Position numbers and translations under genes: made by a program. A stretch of DNA of 64,000 nucleotides from Edaphochlamys debaryana (lineage: Eukaryota; Chlorophyta; Chlorophyceae; Chlamydomonadales). The notes beneath the pieces were generated by a model that did not search any database, was not told where the DNA came from, and saw only the letters and a list, made by a program, of their open reading frames with translations. The DNA lies in assembly GCA_016858145.1 (NCBI GenBank), contig JAEHOE010000162.1, positions 1 to 64,000 of the forward strand, written 5' to 3'. Positions 49,052 through 60,358 of this stretch are shown in pieces; positions within the stretch are counted from its first letter, which is position 1; the number at the start of each line of letters is the position of its first letter.

Positions 49052-49685
49052 AGGGGAGGGGAGGGAAGGGGGAGCGGAGGGAGGCGGGGCGGGGAGGGAG
49101 GGGTTAGGGGGGAGGGGGCACAAGGGTAGGGGTGGGCTGGGCACCACGGACGAACGAGCGGACACGTGACAGCTGACAGGTCAGGCTGGCGCCATTGCGG
49201 GCCTGCCGCTCCCGGGATGCACGCGTGGGTGGCGGTCGGGCGCCGGGCGGCCAACGGCGGCGCAGCAGCGCAGCACGCGATGTCCCACTGCTGACGATGC
49301 CCCTCGGGCCCTGTGGTGGTGGCGGGGGGGGGCGGTGCAGGTGATCATGCGCGAGCAGGAGTCGGCGCTGGAGGCGGCGCGGCGCAACATGGAGGCGGAG
49401 ATCGCCAGCCTGTCGGGGGAGCAGCTGCTGGCGGAGCAAGAGGCGGCGGCGGCAGCGGCGGCGGTGGCGGAGGCAGCGGCGGCGGCGGCCGAGGCGGCGG
49501 CGGTGGAGACGGCGGCGCGGGCCAGGGCGGCGGCGGACGAGGTAGCGGCGGCGGCGGCCGCTGAGGCGGCCGGCAAGGGCTCAGATGCGGGGGCAGGGTC
49601 CACCGGGGCGGCGGCGGCGGATGCAAAGGCTCAGGGAGGGGCAGCCTCAAGGGCGCCGGGGCCAGAGGCAGCGCCGGGGGCGTAA
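44839..49685 (+). CDS. Plastid-targeted membrane protein, unknown function
   Basis: Exons: 44839-45180, one ending at 45464, 45767-45823, 46256-46474, 46883-46963, 47439-47681, 48067-48300, 48539-48652, 48879-49010 and 49341-49685. From 45767 on, all are phase 0. The link of exon 1 to exon 2 is unresolved, since their frames differ by one. Exon 1 is basic, Ser/Arg-rich and transit-peptide-like. Then come a charged coiled stretch (EEMRLQRLRLQKQRE), one membrane helix (LAPLVVWGAIAAALWAAYKG), GKWVYDRSLGGKKVWVPDSS, a helical domain with SVVASSLRDRSSPEQRTAM, and an Ala/Glu coiled C-terminus. The KWVYDRSLGGK text looks like plant plastid proteins but I cannot name the family. TGTAA lies about 300 bases after the stop. 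Confidence 0.65.
49011..49062 (+). repeat. Long G run in intron
   Basis: About 50 bases almost all G directly after the exon ending at 49010. Similar G tracts start the introns near 26.66-26.72 kb and 48.31-48.35 kb. They could form G-quadruplexes and are also error-prone in sequencing. Confidence 0.7.
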
Positions 49686-51020
49686 GTACGCGGGAGTCCA
49701 CGCGGGTGCGTCGTGGCGCAAGTGCCGCTCAGGGGACGGGGGAGGTCGCGTCGGGTGCAAGGCCAGAAGGCATCTTCGCTCAAAGCCTCGCCGAAAGGCC
49801 GTGTTGGCGTTTCCCTCCGGGTCAGAGCGGTGCGGGCCTGAGGGGCGCGCAAGGCGCCGGCGGGACTGCGGGCTGCGGCACCGGCACTCGGCACCCGCCG
49901 CTGGGGCGTTGGCCGCACTGCGGAGGCGCATGGTCGGGTCTGCTCGAGTGCCGGGACCTGGGAGTGCTATGGCTGATGGAATGCTGCATGTAAGGTCGCG
50001 CTGCGCGCTCTGTGCGAGGACGGACCGGAGCTGGGGATCCCGAATGCGTGAGTGGGACGGTTCACGTCAGCCGCTGAGCCAATGCGTGGTCCAAGAGTGC
50101 TTTAGCGGCCGTTCGTCCTTGGGCGGACGCCCTGGGTGTGCACGTGCGGGGGTCTCTGTGCTCGCAGGGGCCGTGCAGTGTAGTCAGAACGATGATGGGG
50201 GATGCTGCTGAGCGCGTCGGTGTAGCCGCTGCTGCAACGCACGAGGAGGAAGGCAGCGTGCCAACACAGTGCATCGCAGGGGCGAACCTAACGGCATCCC
50301 CACGCGCAAACGATACTCTCCTGGCTCCTGGTGTTGAGGCCCCCGGTGTTGTGTGTGCAGGCGGTCGCCAGTCCCGCTAGAGCGAGTTGGCCCACCTGTG
50401 ATCAGAGTGAGACGCAGCGTCGAGTCAGCCTGTACCGTGCGGGGGGCCGCCGTGGGGACAGACAGGGGCCTGATCGCCGTGTCTGCGCCAGGTCTGGACC
50501 GGGCGCGAAACGGAAATAGAAGGGCCACGCTGTTCCTGTGGCTGGGTACCGTGTTGTTTGGTGAAGAGCTGCAGAACGCCGCGGTCGCTTCGAGCGACAG
50601 CTCCAGACATCCATGTCTAGCCTGTCCACGAGCTTATTGCCTGGTCGCACCAGCTGCGCCTCAGCGCAACACCAGAGCTTCCTCTATGTATAGGCGGGCT
50701 TACAAGCTGCTGACGCAGTCTGACGGAGTCACTATCGCCTTGGTACTGCACGCGGCCCAGGCTCGCCCAGATGGGGCCGGCCCCCCACTATAAAGCCTGG
50801 CCTGGCACCCCAACACCGGCAAATCTGGCGCAAGAGCAACAATTGGCCCTACAACACACCAGCTGCACCACGACACGCCACATCGCCGCGATAGCGACGA
50901 GGAGGTCCCGGACGCCACGGACGCCCAAACCCTAGCCGAGCAACTTTTTCACTTGTCCCAGCGCCTCTGCCAACAAATGCCAGCAGCACTGGTGCTAGGG
51001 CTCCTAAGTAGTGTTCCCAG
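49686..51020. other. Intergenic, no supported gene
   Basis: Includes the 3' untranslated region of the plastid gene (TGTAA at 49989-49993) and, at its end, a TATAAA box at 50789-50794 that lies about 230 bases before the decayed protease copy. No coding frame is supported. Confidence 0.4.
50789..50794 (+). promoter_or_regulatory. TATA box before the decayed protease copy
   Basis: TATAAA 230 bases or so upstream of the position matching the protease start codon. The intact gene has TATAA at 52899-52903, about 220 bases before its ATG, so the promoter may have been copied too. Confidence 0.4.
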
Positions 51021-51366
51021 CACTGGAACGAGGCGTTTCAGAGCCCAGCGGCGGTCTCGCCGGAAGACGTCGAGAATTTACCAGAGGACTCCAAGCGTGG
51101 ACTCTCTGGATGGGTGAGCGCTGCTGCTACCATATAGCGCTCATTGTGACGCCTGGGTTGGCTTATAGCCCGCGAGGTGGCTAGAGCTGACATTGCCAAC
51201 GCTCACCGCGCAGTTTCGGCGCAACCCTTTGCACCTTTTGCTAGCATCCGTCACGATAGCATTGCGAACGCTGGGCATCATCGTTGCAATTGTGGTGCCG
51301 ATTACGTGCTCTGTCCACGGCTGCCCTCCGAGACCACGGCTGCCCCGCCGAAAGATGAAGAGGTGG
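51021..51366 (+). pseudogene. Decayed copy of protease exons 1 and 2
   Basis: Bases 51061-51113 match 53161-53213 with one difference, exactly 2100 bases apart, including the GTGAGCGCTGCTGCTAC donor. The region matching the ATG reads CTG, so the start is lost. Exon 2 recurs at about 51209-51362 with the helix text TLGIIVAIVVPITCSVHGC, but it carries an inserted GAGACCACGGCTGCCC-type duplication that shifts the frame. No later protease exons follow. It is a truncated tandem duplication. Confidence 0.8.
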
Positions 51367-53123
51367 GCCAGGGGCCCAGGGAGAGCGAGGCCTCACCGCT
51401 ACCGCTACCGCTTCTGCTCGCCCTCCGCACCTTGCCCGAGCGCGGGCCACAGCCTGCCGGCCGGCCGTCTTTGCAAACGGCTGGGCCTCTGCCGTGGCTT
51501 TGGCATGCGCTCCGCCCCTCTCGGCCAGAAACGATGCCTCAGGGACGCCTCTCTATACCGGGGGGTACTGGTTGTCAAGCCACCACCATCACCTCCGCCC
51601 TACAAGGCTACAACCCCTACGTGGCCTCGACGCGGCTTTGGAGCCATCCCGTCCTGGGCTTCTGCATCCGCCACCGCCCTAACAGCGCTGGGCTGATCTC
51701 AGACCCAATGCCTTGCTGGCCGCCGGCGCGGGTCCGCCTTCGGTGGAGCATGAGTTGAGAAAGGCAGTGGCCACCGCCACCGCCACTGCCCCTCGCTGCC
51801 GCACCTCCCGTTCGGCCGCCTCCTGCTCGCGTTTCATCGAGCCTTGGCTCGCAATAAGCCCCATCCCTCTACGACGCTTTCAGCGCCCCCACACTACCGG
51901 TACCCCCTTGCTTCCACGGCCGATCCCCTTCCGAGCCGACAAGTCTTGCCCAGTGCCACCATCCTCCGGGCAAGGGGTTACATCTTCACTGCAGTACCTC
52001 CCGTCCAGAGGACGTAAGAGGGCGGGCAAGGCACAGGACCCCCCCGCAACTGGTCCGCCGTGAAAGCGGCAAGGTCGTGGCGACAGCCCTGTGTGCCCCA
52101 TCCTACACAGTACGGTATGTTGGGGTTATCATAGACTTATAGACAACGGGGCGTAGTGCCTCGGTGACTGGCGTCGCATGATGTTGGCCGACGCAGAATG
52201 CCTATGTACGGTATGTTGGGGACCTGCAGTGCAGCAGGCCTCCCGGCTGCCCGTCTGGGGCGACACGTTAACGCTTACCAAGCACAACGGTGAATCATCA
52301 GGGGTCATCTAGGAAAGGGTGACGCCGTGGTGCCGTGGTGCCGTGGGCAGACTGGCGGGCGTCCAGGCGGCTGACCTGAAGGTCGGGTGACCCTAGGCGG
52401 ATAGCTCCTCCAGCTCCCGACGAAGGGGCCTTTGAGTTGCCACGCGTTCGCAACCTTACTCATGAGGCCCTCCCCCTTCGCCCTTCGCGCCTTCCCCATT
52501 CGTAGATGTGTCTCTGAGTCTTCCCGAGAAAGAATGGTCCTTCGCAGTACGCTTTCTGCGCGAGGACCGACCGGAGCTGGCCGTCGACCGACTCGCATAA
52601 ACACCATCAAATAGCACGGCGCGGTGATGCTGGCGGCGCGGCAAGGCCACTCTGCATGCTGTGGGTAGCGTGTAGCTGTGAGATGTGTGCGGCGGGGTGC
52701 GGCGAGCAGCCGCGTGTCTGGAACGCCGCGCATGTCCCTTCGAGGCAGTGGACATGTCTGGGTCGCCTTCGACCCAGCGCAGACCAACGTGCTTAAGCAT
52801 CTCCCGTTTTATGTATAGGTGTCGGTAGGTGCTGACACGGTAAGATCGGTGTGTATCGTCCAAGTACGGACCCGCGGCGCTGTGTGGGCCTGCTGCTTTA
52901 TAAGGACCGCTTGCACGCCACCTCCCTCGATCAGTAACTCTGACGCAAACGACAAAAGAACACACGATCGTACCTGACACGAGCTGGGTCACCGTGACGG
53001 CGACAGCAAACCAGCACGCACGTCCCCGACACAGGCTCCCACTTGCAACAGGCCCCCACTTCAGGACCCTAATTGCTGCAAAGTCCCACATCGACATAGA
53101 ATTCTAGCGTAATATCCCCAGCA
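51367..53123. other. Spacer between decayed copy and intact protease
   Basis: No supported coding sequence. It contains the protease promoter (TATAA at 52899-52903). GTACGGTATGTTGGGG-type text occurs twice, near 52110 and 52207. Confidence 0.4.
52899..52903 (+). promoter_or_regulatory. TATA box of the subtilase gene
   Basis: TTTATAAGG 221 bases upstream of the ATG at 53124, in a GC-rich setting. This leaves room for a 5' untranslated region of about 190 bases. Confidence 0.45.
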
Positions 53124-56100
53124 ATGGGGCTATTCAGCAAGAACCCAGCAGCGGTCTCGCCGGAAGACGTCGAGAATTTAACAGAGGACTCCAAGCGTGG
53201 ACTCTCTGGATGGGTGAGCGCTGCTGCTACCGCTTATACATCACTCAGCCGCCAGCAGGGCAGTTTACACTTTGGGCTGCGGCGAGGTCGCGGGCTGCAA
53301 TAGCCCATGCTCACGCTCGGGCGCCCTGCAGATTCGGCGAAACCCAGTGCTAGCTTCCGTCACGATAACGTTGCTAATACTGGGCATCATCGCTGCCATC
53401 GTGGTGCCGATTACGTGCTCTGTCCACGGCTGCCCGCCGAAAGAAGAAGAGGTGAGCCAGGCGACAGAAGACCTCACCGCGCCCCGCTAACGCTGGTACA
53501 TAGAAGCCAAAGAGGAGGCCGCGGCCCAGCCGAGTGTGCGGACTGCACAAGTGACTGGCAAACTGCCCAAGTGTCGAGTATTGCACCAGCTGTCTGTGCC
53601 GCTTATGAGCCCGCCAACTCGCCCCACCCCCCGCAGCCAACACAAGAATCGCTATACGACGATGCACCATATCGTATAGTGGTAGCATTCTTGTCGGACG
53701 TGGATGTCGCCGATATAGTTCCCCCCATTCTGAAGCAATACACGTCTAGAGTGCAAATGTTGCTCTCGAATCTACAAGTCCTAGAAGCGGTGGACGAAGG
53801 AGTGCTACAAGTCATCATAAGTGAAATTGAGAAGCGGACAGGTGTGACTTCTGCCGCCGTACACCCGAGACTGCAGAGCCGGGCGGTGTGTCTCTCCCCG
53901 GCGCCCCCTCCCCTGCACACGTTGTTACAACCTCGGCCGCTCGCTCACTCCCCGCCGCTCCATGCACCGCAGATGTGGAGTTCTACGTTCGTGACTTTGT
54001 GCTCAGAGCGCCCAGCCTGGTGGATGCCCTCAGCAGCAATAGCAGCAGCGGCACCCGGAGGTGCGTGGGGGTGCGTGCATCACAGGCCTCGGGCACTAGG
54101 TGCTTGGGCGCGAGGGCCAATGCTCAAGAGGCCAGACCATTAGAGGGGACGAGCCATCCCCTGGGGAAGGGGGCCAGTGCAGGGGCTTTCCAGTGCACGC
54201 CTGCACGCGCCACAGTGTCGTCATCTGCGCACCTACCGAACGCGCAGGATGCTGCAAACTAACGTTGGGCAAAACTACACGCTTAACGACCCCGCGATCA
54301 ACACCACGTGGTGGTTCCACAAGATCAACGTGACCGGCGCTTGGCGGCTGCTGGGGCTCAACAACTCTGACTTGCGTCAGCAAAGTGAGCCCGCCTTCCC
54401 AATGCCGAGAGCCTGGTCCCTAACGCCAGAGCCTCAAGACGCTGGGGGGCATGGGAGGGACTGGGCCAGGGGACTGTGTGGATGGTTGTGAGCTGGCGGC
54501 CTGCCTGCCTGCGGTGCCTTCAAGCGCCTGCCTCCCTCCCCTCCCCCCCTCCAGCCTCGGATGTGATTGTGGCGGTTACGGACTCGGGCGCCCTCGTGAA
54601 CCACACGGACCTGGTGGGCTCCTGGTGGGAGAACCCCGACGAGCTGGACGGGGACCTGTCGGACAACGACAACAACAGTGAGCCCATGAGGGCCGGGCGG
54701 GGGGCTCTATAGTGCGTCATGACCTACTGATGGTGCCGGGGTGAGGGACACCCGCGTGTCTAATACGAGGGCTTGCAGGAGCTGAGTGAGGGGCCCGGGC
54801 GCAGGGCCAGGGGCCTCCAAAGGCCTGAGGGCTGCTGGAGGGCGCCCCGGCGGTTTTCAGGACGCTGAGTGGGGCCCGGGGCCCTGATCGAGTCCCGGTT
54901 CCGTCTCCTGGCCGGAGACAATCTTGCAGGGACGGCCTCGCACGTTTTGCAGAGGCCAGCGTTGTGCTGACGAGCTTTCTTCCGGACTCGATCCGCGCGC
55001 CTTATCCCCCCACTCCCCAGCGTTCATCGACGACGTCTACGGCGCCTGCTTCTCCACGCGCCAGTGCTCGCCCACCTACCTGGGCAACAACGTGTCCCGC
55101 TGCGGCATCGGCCGCGACACCATCTCTTGGAACGGCATCACGGACAGGTGGGGCCCCGGGAAGCACGGAGGAGCCCGCTTTGGGCGTGCGTGGGTGCGTG
55201 CGAATAGTCGGGAACTCGCTCGAGGAGACGGAGGGGCGGAGACGAGGGTGCATGGCAGGGCGGCGGTGGGACTGATGCGCTGCCCCGTTGTCCCTGCCGC
55301 TGCACGACCAGGGTGAGCCACGGCACCAAGATCGCGGGCCTCATCGGCGCCAACCCCAACGACGGGGTGGGCATCGCTGGCGTGGCGCCCAACCTCCGCC
55401 AGATGATCCTCAAGGTGCGGGGCTTGGGCGGGAAGGGCGGGTCTTCTGAGCAAGTGGGACTCTCGCAGCACATTGTACCGTCTTTATTTGTGACTTGGCT
55501 GAGGCCGAAGGTATGCGCGCACCGCGGTTGCCCGACAGGTCACGGACGAGTCCTTCGACCCCTTCAATCCGCCGTACGCCTACTCGGATGTCGTACGTGC
55601 CGTGGACTACGGGTACGGCAAGGGTGCCCGCATCTTCTCCATGTCCTTCGGCAACGACGCCCGCAACTCCATGACCCAGTTTAACAAGCCGTCGCTCGAC
55701 GCCGCCGCGTCCGCCTACCGCACGCTCTTCAGAAAGTACAACAACGCTCTGTTCGTGGCGGCAGCGGGTGAGCGCCAGTGCACCCTATGCACCCCCCACC
55801 ACACACACGCAGTGCCTTCACCCCGGTCTAGCTCTCTAGGTCCTCACGGCAAGGCACGGCACGGCAGGTCCTCAGTCCAGGCCCTCAGGGCAGGGCAGGA
55901 AGGATAGGGAAGGACAGGAGACAGGGACAGGCCTCGGGACCCTGAGGACCGACAGGCGCGCCTTCCTTCGTGCTGCCCCACACACAGGCAACGAGTGGAC
56001 CAGTCTGGAGAACTGGCGCGGCGCCAACTACACCTACTCCCCCTGCATGGTGGACACCCCCAACACGCTGTGCGTGGGAGGCACCAACTCCGAGGATAAG

Positions 56101-59100
56101 ATCTTCTACCTCTTTGCCGGCAACCGCGACCAGGTGCGTGGGCGGCTCCATGCATGCATGCACCGTGCGGTTGATCAAGTCTGCGGTTGAGGCTGCCTGG
56201 TCGGTCACCTTGCGGCCAGGTCTTGGGGCAAGGGTTGCACGTGGAGGGCCAAGCCAGCATTCATGCGCGGTCTATCAAATTGTGGGCGTTTGGGTGATGG
56301 CCCTACCGGCCGCAGGGTACCAACTACGGCGCCACTACCGTGGACATGGGCGCCCCCGGTGCTGCCATCTGGACCACCGACATTGCCTGGAGTGAGTCAT
56401 GCAGCATGGGTGCATGGCATGGGTTTGGCAAGGGCTCGAGGCCCACAGGGGTCGGGCAGGGCGACATGTATGGTCCCCGACCAGTACGCATGTGCTCTAC
56501 TGCCCCAGCTGACTTGTGTCTCTCTTCCCAACCGATCACCAACGGCCACAGACGGTTACTACAACAACGTGTACGGCACCTCGTTCTCGGCGCCCATCAC
56601 GGCCGCCGTGGCGGGGCTGGTGCTGGCGGCGCTGGGCGGACAGGGGTGGGTGGGGCGCCGTGGTTGGGGCATTGGGCGTGGGCTTGGGTTGCTTGACGCT
56701 GTGGATGGTGCGGGTCGCAGTTCCAGGCACCGACCACAAACGACTCCGGGGCTGACGCGCTTGTGCCGCCCTCCTCGCCCCTCGTCCCTCGCAGCCGTGC
56801 GACCTCGGCGACGCCCCTGCAGATCAAGAACATCCTCATGACCACCGGAGACGACCTGCCTAGCCTGCAGGTGTGTCCGGGCACCCGAGCTGTTCTCACG
56901 CTGGCCAGATCAGCGGCCTCTGCAGTGTTGCTTGCCCAGCTTGGGGCTGGGGCGGGGCTGCATCGCGTTCAGCGTGTCGGCCCTTCCAGCAGATCGTTGG
57001 GGGTTGAGGCTGGTCTTCCGCTGCAGCTGCTGCTGCTGCTGTTGGGGGGTAGGCTGGGCACACCAGCGGGGATGCACCGGTGCTCACTAGGCGCCTCCCC
57101 TTCTTGTACCTCAGGGCATGTACCGGAGCAGCCGCCGCATCAACGCCGGCAATGCCGTCGCGGCCGCGCTCACACTGGCCAGGACCAACCGCACCAGTGA
57201 GTCGGGTCCCGGCCCCCCTCCAGCACAGCAGCACACCCGCGTCCTCCGCGTCCGCCAACCCCACCTGTGCGCCCCTCGCCTCGAGAAGGCCCTTCTCGAC
57301 GTCCCCTGACCCTCGGCGCCTGCCGTGCGTTCCGCCCCTTTCCCCGCCCCTGCCCCACAGCCGTGCGCATGGCCCGTACCATCGAGTCCGTCAACTCCAC
57401 CGTTGCGATGCAGGCGTGGGAGTTCACCTGGTACAGCGGCGTGCAGAACGACGGAAGCTTCGATCCCATTGCCTCCGCCTGGAACCTGTTCGACGTCACC
57501 GTGCGGGTACGTGCGTGCGTGGTTGCGAGGGGCTAGGTAGGGGGCCGAGACTGAGAGGGAGGCAGAGCTGGATAGCAGGGCTGGATGCGGGCGGGTGCCG
57601 GCGCGGGCTGCTGCCGGCCCGCCCCCCGCCCCCAAGCCCCGCGCCTCTCCGCCTGACCGAGTGCGATCCCATTTCACTTGATCCCACAGAATGAGGCCCG
57701 CTCCGACTTCCGCGCCTGGCGCTACCAGTCCAACGCGCTGGGCGTCGCCACGGCGCTCATGCGGGTGGACACTCCCGGGTTCTATTCCATCCAGGTGTGG
57801 GGCATGGGCGTGGAACCGTGGATAGCACGCCCCAACGCCCTACACACCTATCGGGAGTGGCAGAGGGCGGACCCACCCCCTCACGCAAGAGCGCGGAGGA
57901 CGCTCCAACAGTGCCTTAGCAAAATGCACCCCACTCTGACCCTCCCCCGACCTGCTGCTGACCTGGCCCTCAGGCGCGCACAAGGGACTTCGCGCTGACC
58001 CAGTGGCAGCTGACGGTGGGCGAGGTGGTGATCAACACGTGGAACGTCCTGAACGCCACCACCGCTACCATCGACCTCATCTTCCCCCAGCGAGGTGGGT
58101 GGACCCTGAAGAACCGGAGCGGCTGCCGCAGGCAACACAGCCGACCAGCGGGTTCTGCCCACTGACGCCAGCTGCGCAGCGCGTGTGTAGCTTGGCTTCT
58201 GATCTTGACCTCCGCGCGAACCTTTGGTCTGCCGCAGGCTACTACAACATCACGCTCCGGACCTACACCAACCCCACCGGCATTGTGAGCCTGTGGTGGA
58301 CCACCCCCTCCTCCGGCACCTGGGCGCAGCCCACCATCTTCTGGACCATCCACGAGGACGGCCCCTCCACCCGCCACTACGACCCCAACCCCGCGCCCAA
58401 GTGAGCCCGCAAACCTGCTCCCATGCCCTCCCAGCCCGCAGCCAACTATGAATACCGGGCTACATCTTGTGATGCGAAGGCGCTGAGCCGGTTGCGGTGT
58501 GGCCCCTGTGCTTGGCACCCCTTCTGCAGGCCCGCGCTGTGGCACGTGGTGTGGAACGAGTCCAGTGTGTTCACCGACTTCCAGTTTAACCGCGGCTACT
58601 TCATGGCCAACAGCCAGCCGCGCCAGTTCCGCGATTGGCAGACCACCGTGGCCGACTTCTCCTTCCCCACCGGCACCGACGTGAGTTGGGCTGCATCCCG
58701 CACCAAACAGAGCCGCTCCTGCCGCTAGGGCAGCTCCCAGAAACGGCAAAGCTGCAGGGAAACCCGCAGACGGCGAGAGCTCAGATTCGGGCCCGGCTAA
58801 AACCCGTCCGCTCCCCGTCCACCCTGTCGTCCCGCAGCTCCGCAACGCGCTGTACGGCACGGGCGGCGCGCCGTCAAACAACCGCACCGTGGTGTACGGC
58901 TACGCGCGCGCCAACCTGCGCGCCATGAACTTCAGCACGGGCCTGTCGTTCCGGCTGCAGGGCCCGCACACGCGGCTCCTCATCGACGGCCAGAACATCT
59001 TTGACTTTATGAGCGTGCAGCAGCTGCAGACCGTCACGCCCTGCGTCAACCTGCGGTCCGGCGTCACGCACGAGATCTTCCTCTTCTTCGCGGCGCGGGT

Positions 59101-60288
59101 GAGCGGTCGTCATTATCAAACCGCTAGCATATGTTGGGCCCGCGCGCTCGGGCCCGCGCGTTTCTGTGTGTGGTTCTGGCTGGCATGTGTTCCTCTTGTG
59201 TGCCTCTGTTAGAAGCCTCACGCGCCGCCCCCAACCTGACGCGCCCGCGGCAGGTCAACTCATCCAACCCCGTGGGCATCACCTGGGCCCCCTGCACCGG
59301 CACCGCCGTGTCTGGCGGCAACAGCGGCGCCTACTCGTCCTTCTCCTCCAAGTGAGCCCGCGCCTCCCCTTGCTCCCGCACTTCTCCCCCAACCTCCCCC
59401 CACTCAGTGCTCGCTCTGCTCGTGAACCCCTTCGCCCCTCCTCGAAGGCTTTTGCACGTCCTCATCCCTTTGTCTTCCTTTGTCTTTCCCTCACCCTTCC
59501 TTTCGCAGCCTCGCCACCAACTTCTTCTACGCCCCCACCAGCACCACGGGACTGCCCCGCGGCTTCCGCTGCGACGCCTGGCCGGGCAGCCAGTCGATCA
59601 TCACGGTGGGAACCACGCCGCCGCTGGGCACGCCGCCCACGCTCACGTGGATGTACCCCCGCGACTGCCCAAACTCGATCAAAGTCGGGAGCGAGTGCAA
59701 GATGGCGACGCGCATGGGGGTGAGCCGGCAACCTACGGATTTGGATCTGGGTCTAGATCAGGGTGTCCCTGGGTTCGGCTACGGTGGGCTGTGCCGTCAA
59801 ATGGGGCGAAGAAGCCTGTGCCCAAGCGTGACGTGAACGCCTCCCGCTCAATGACCTCACACCCACGTCCCTGACTCTCAACCCCGCAGGAGCTCTTCCC
59901 CAGCATTACTTGGCCGGTGTGGCACGTGCGCTGCTACACCTACTGGTCTGGCTCGCTGTCCAACGGCACCTCGCGCGCGCTGAACCTCATTGGCGCGGCC
60001 TTCCAACACCAGGCCGGCGTCCGCATCTACGACCAGCCCGGCGATGGCATCTCTTTCACCAACTTCGCGCCGTACAGGACCCGTTTTGCGGCCAACGTGT
60101 ACCAGCTGTACGTGATCGAGTGGGTTGCGTACGGCCAGCTGTGGAACCTGGTGGCCCAGCAGACGATCTGGGACGGCACGTTCGACACTTCGAAAGCGAC
60201 GGCCGTACTCACGACCAACCCGAACACCATGATCTTGCCGCCGGCGTCGCTGGGGGCTTTCCGTTGGTCCAACCCCACGACGGCATAA
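53124..60288 (+). CDS. Membrane-anchored subtilisin-like protease with PA14-like domains, 1116 aa
   Basis: Twenty-three exons join in phase (first 53124-53213, 53332-53451, 53637-53841; last 59509-59719, 59890-60288). The N-terminus lacks a cleavable signal; a helix at about residues 37-58 (TITLLILGIIAAIVVPITC) suggests a type II membrane protein. The S8 catalytic set is complete: Asp about 223 (VIVAVTDSG), His about 300 (VSHGTKIAGL), oxyanion Asn about 409 (AAAGNEW) and Ser about 492 (YGTSFSAPITAAVAGL). The C-terminal half has at least two PA14-like units (TRLLIDGQNIFDF with THEIFLFFA; YYNITLRTYTNPTG) and many N-glycosylation sites. Known algal relatives include the Chlamydomonas hatching enzyme sporangin, which digests the mother cell wall; whether this is its orthologue is not shown. 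A broken 5' copy lies upstream. Confidence 0.88.
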
Positions 60289-60358
60289 GCGCAACGATGC
60301 ACGACCAACGCCAATACCTTGAGTTTGCCGCCGGCGAAGCTGGTGCCTCTCCGTTGGT
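60216..60358 (+). repeat. In-frame duplication across the protease stop codon
   Basis: Text at 60216-60271 recurs at 60303-60358 (spacing 87 bases, a multiple of three). The first copy codes TNPNTMILPPASLGAFRW just before the stop; the second, in the same frame after the stop, would code TNANTLSLPPAKLVPLRW. Confidence 0.7.
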
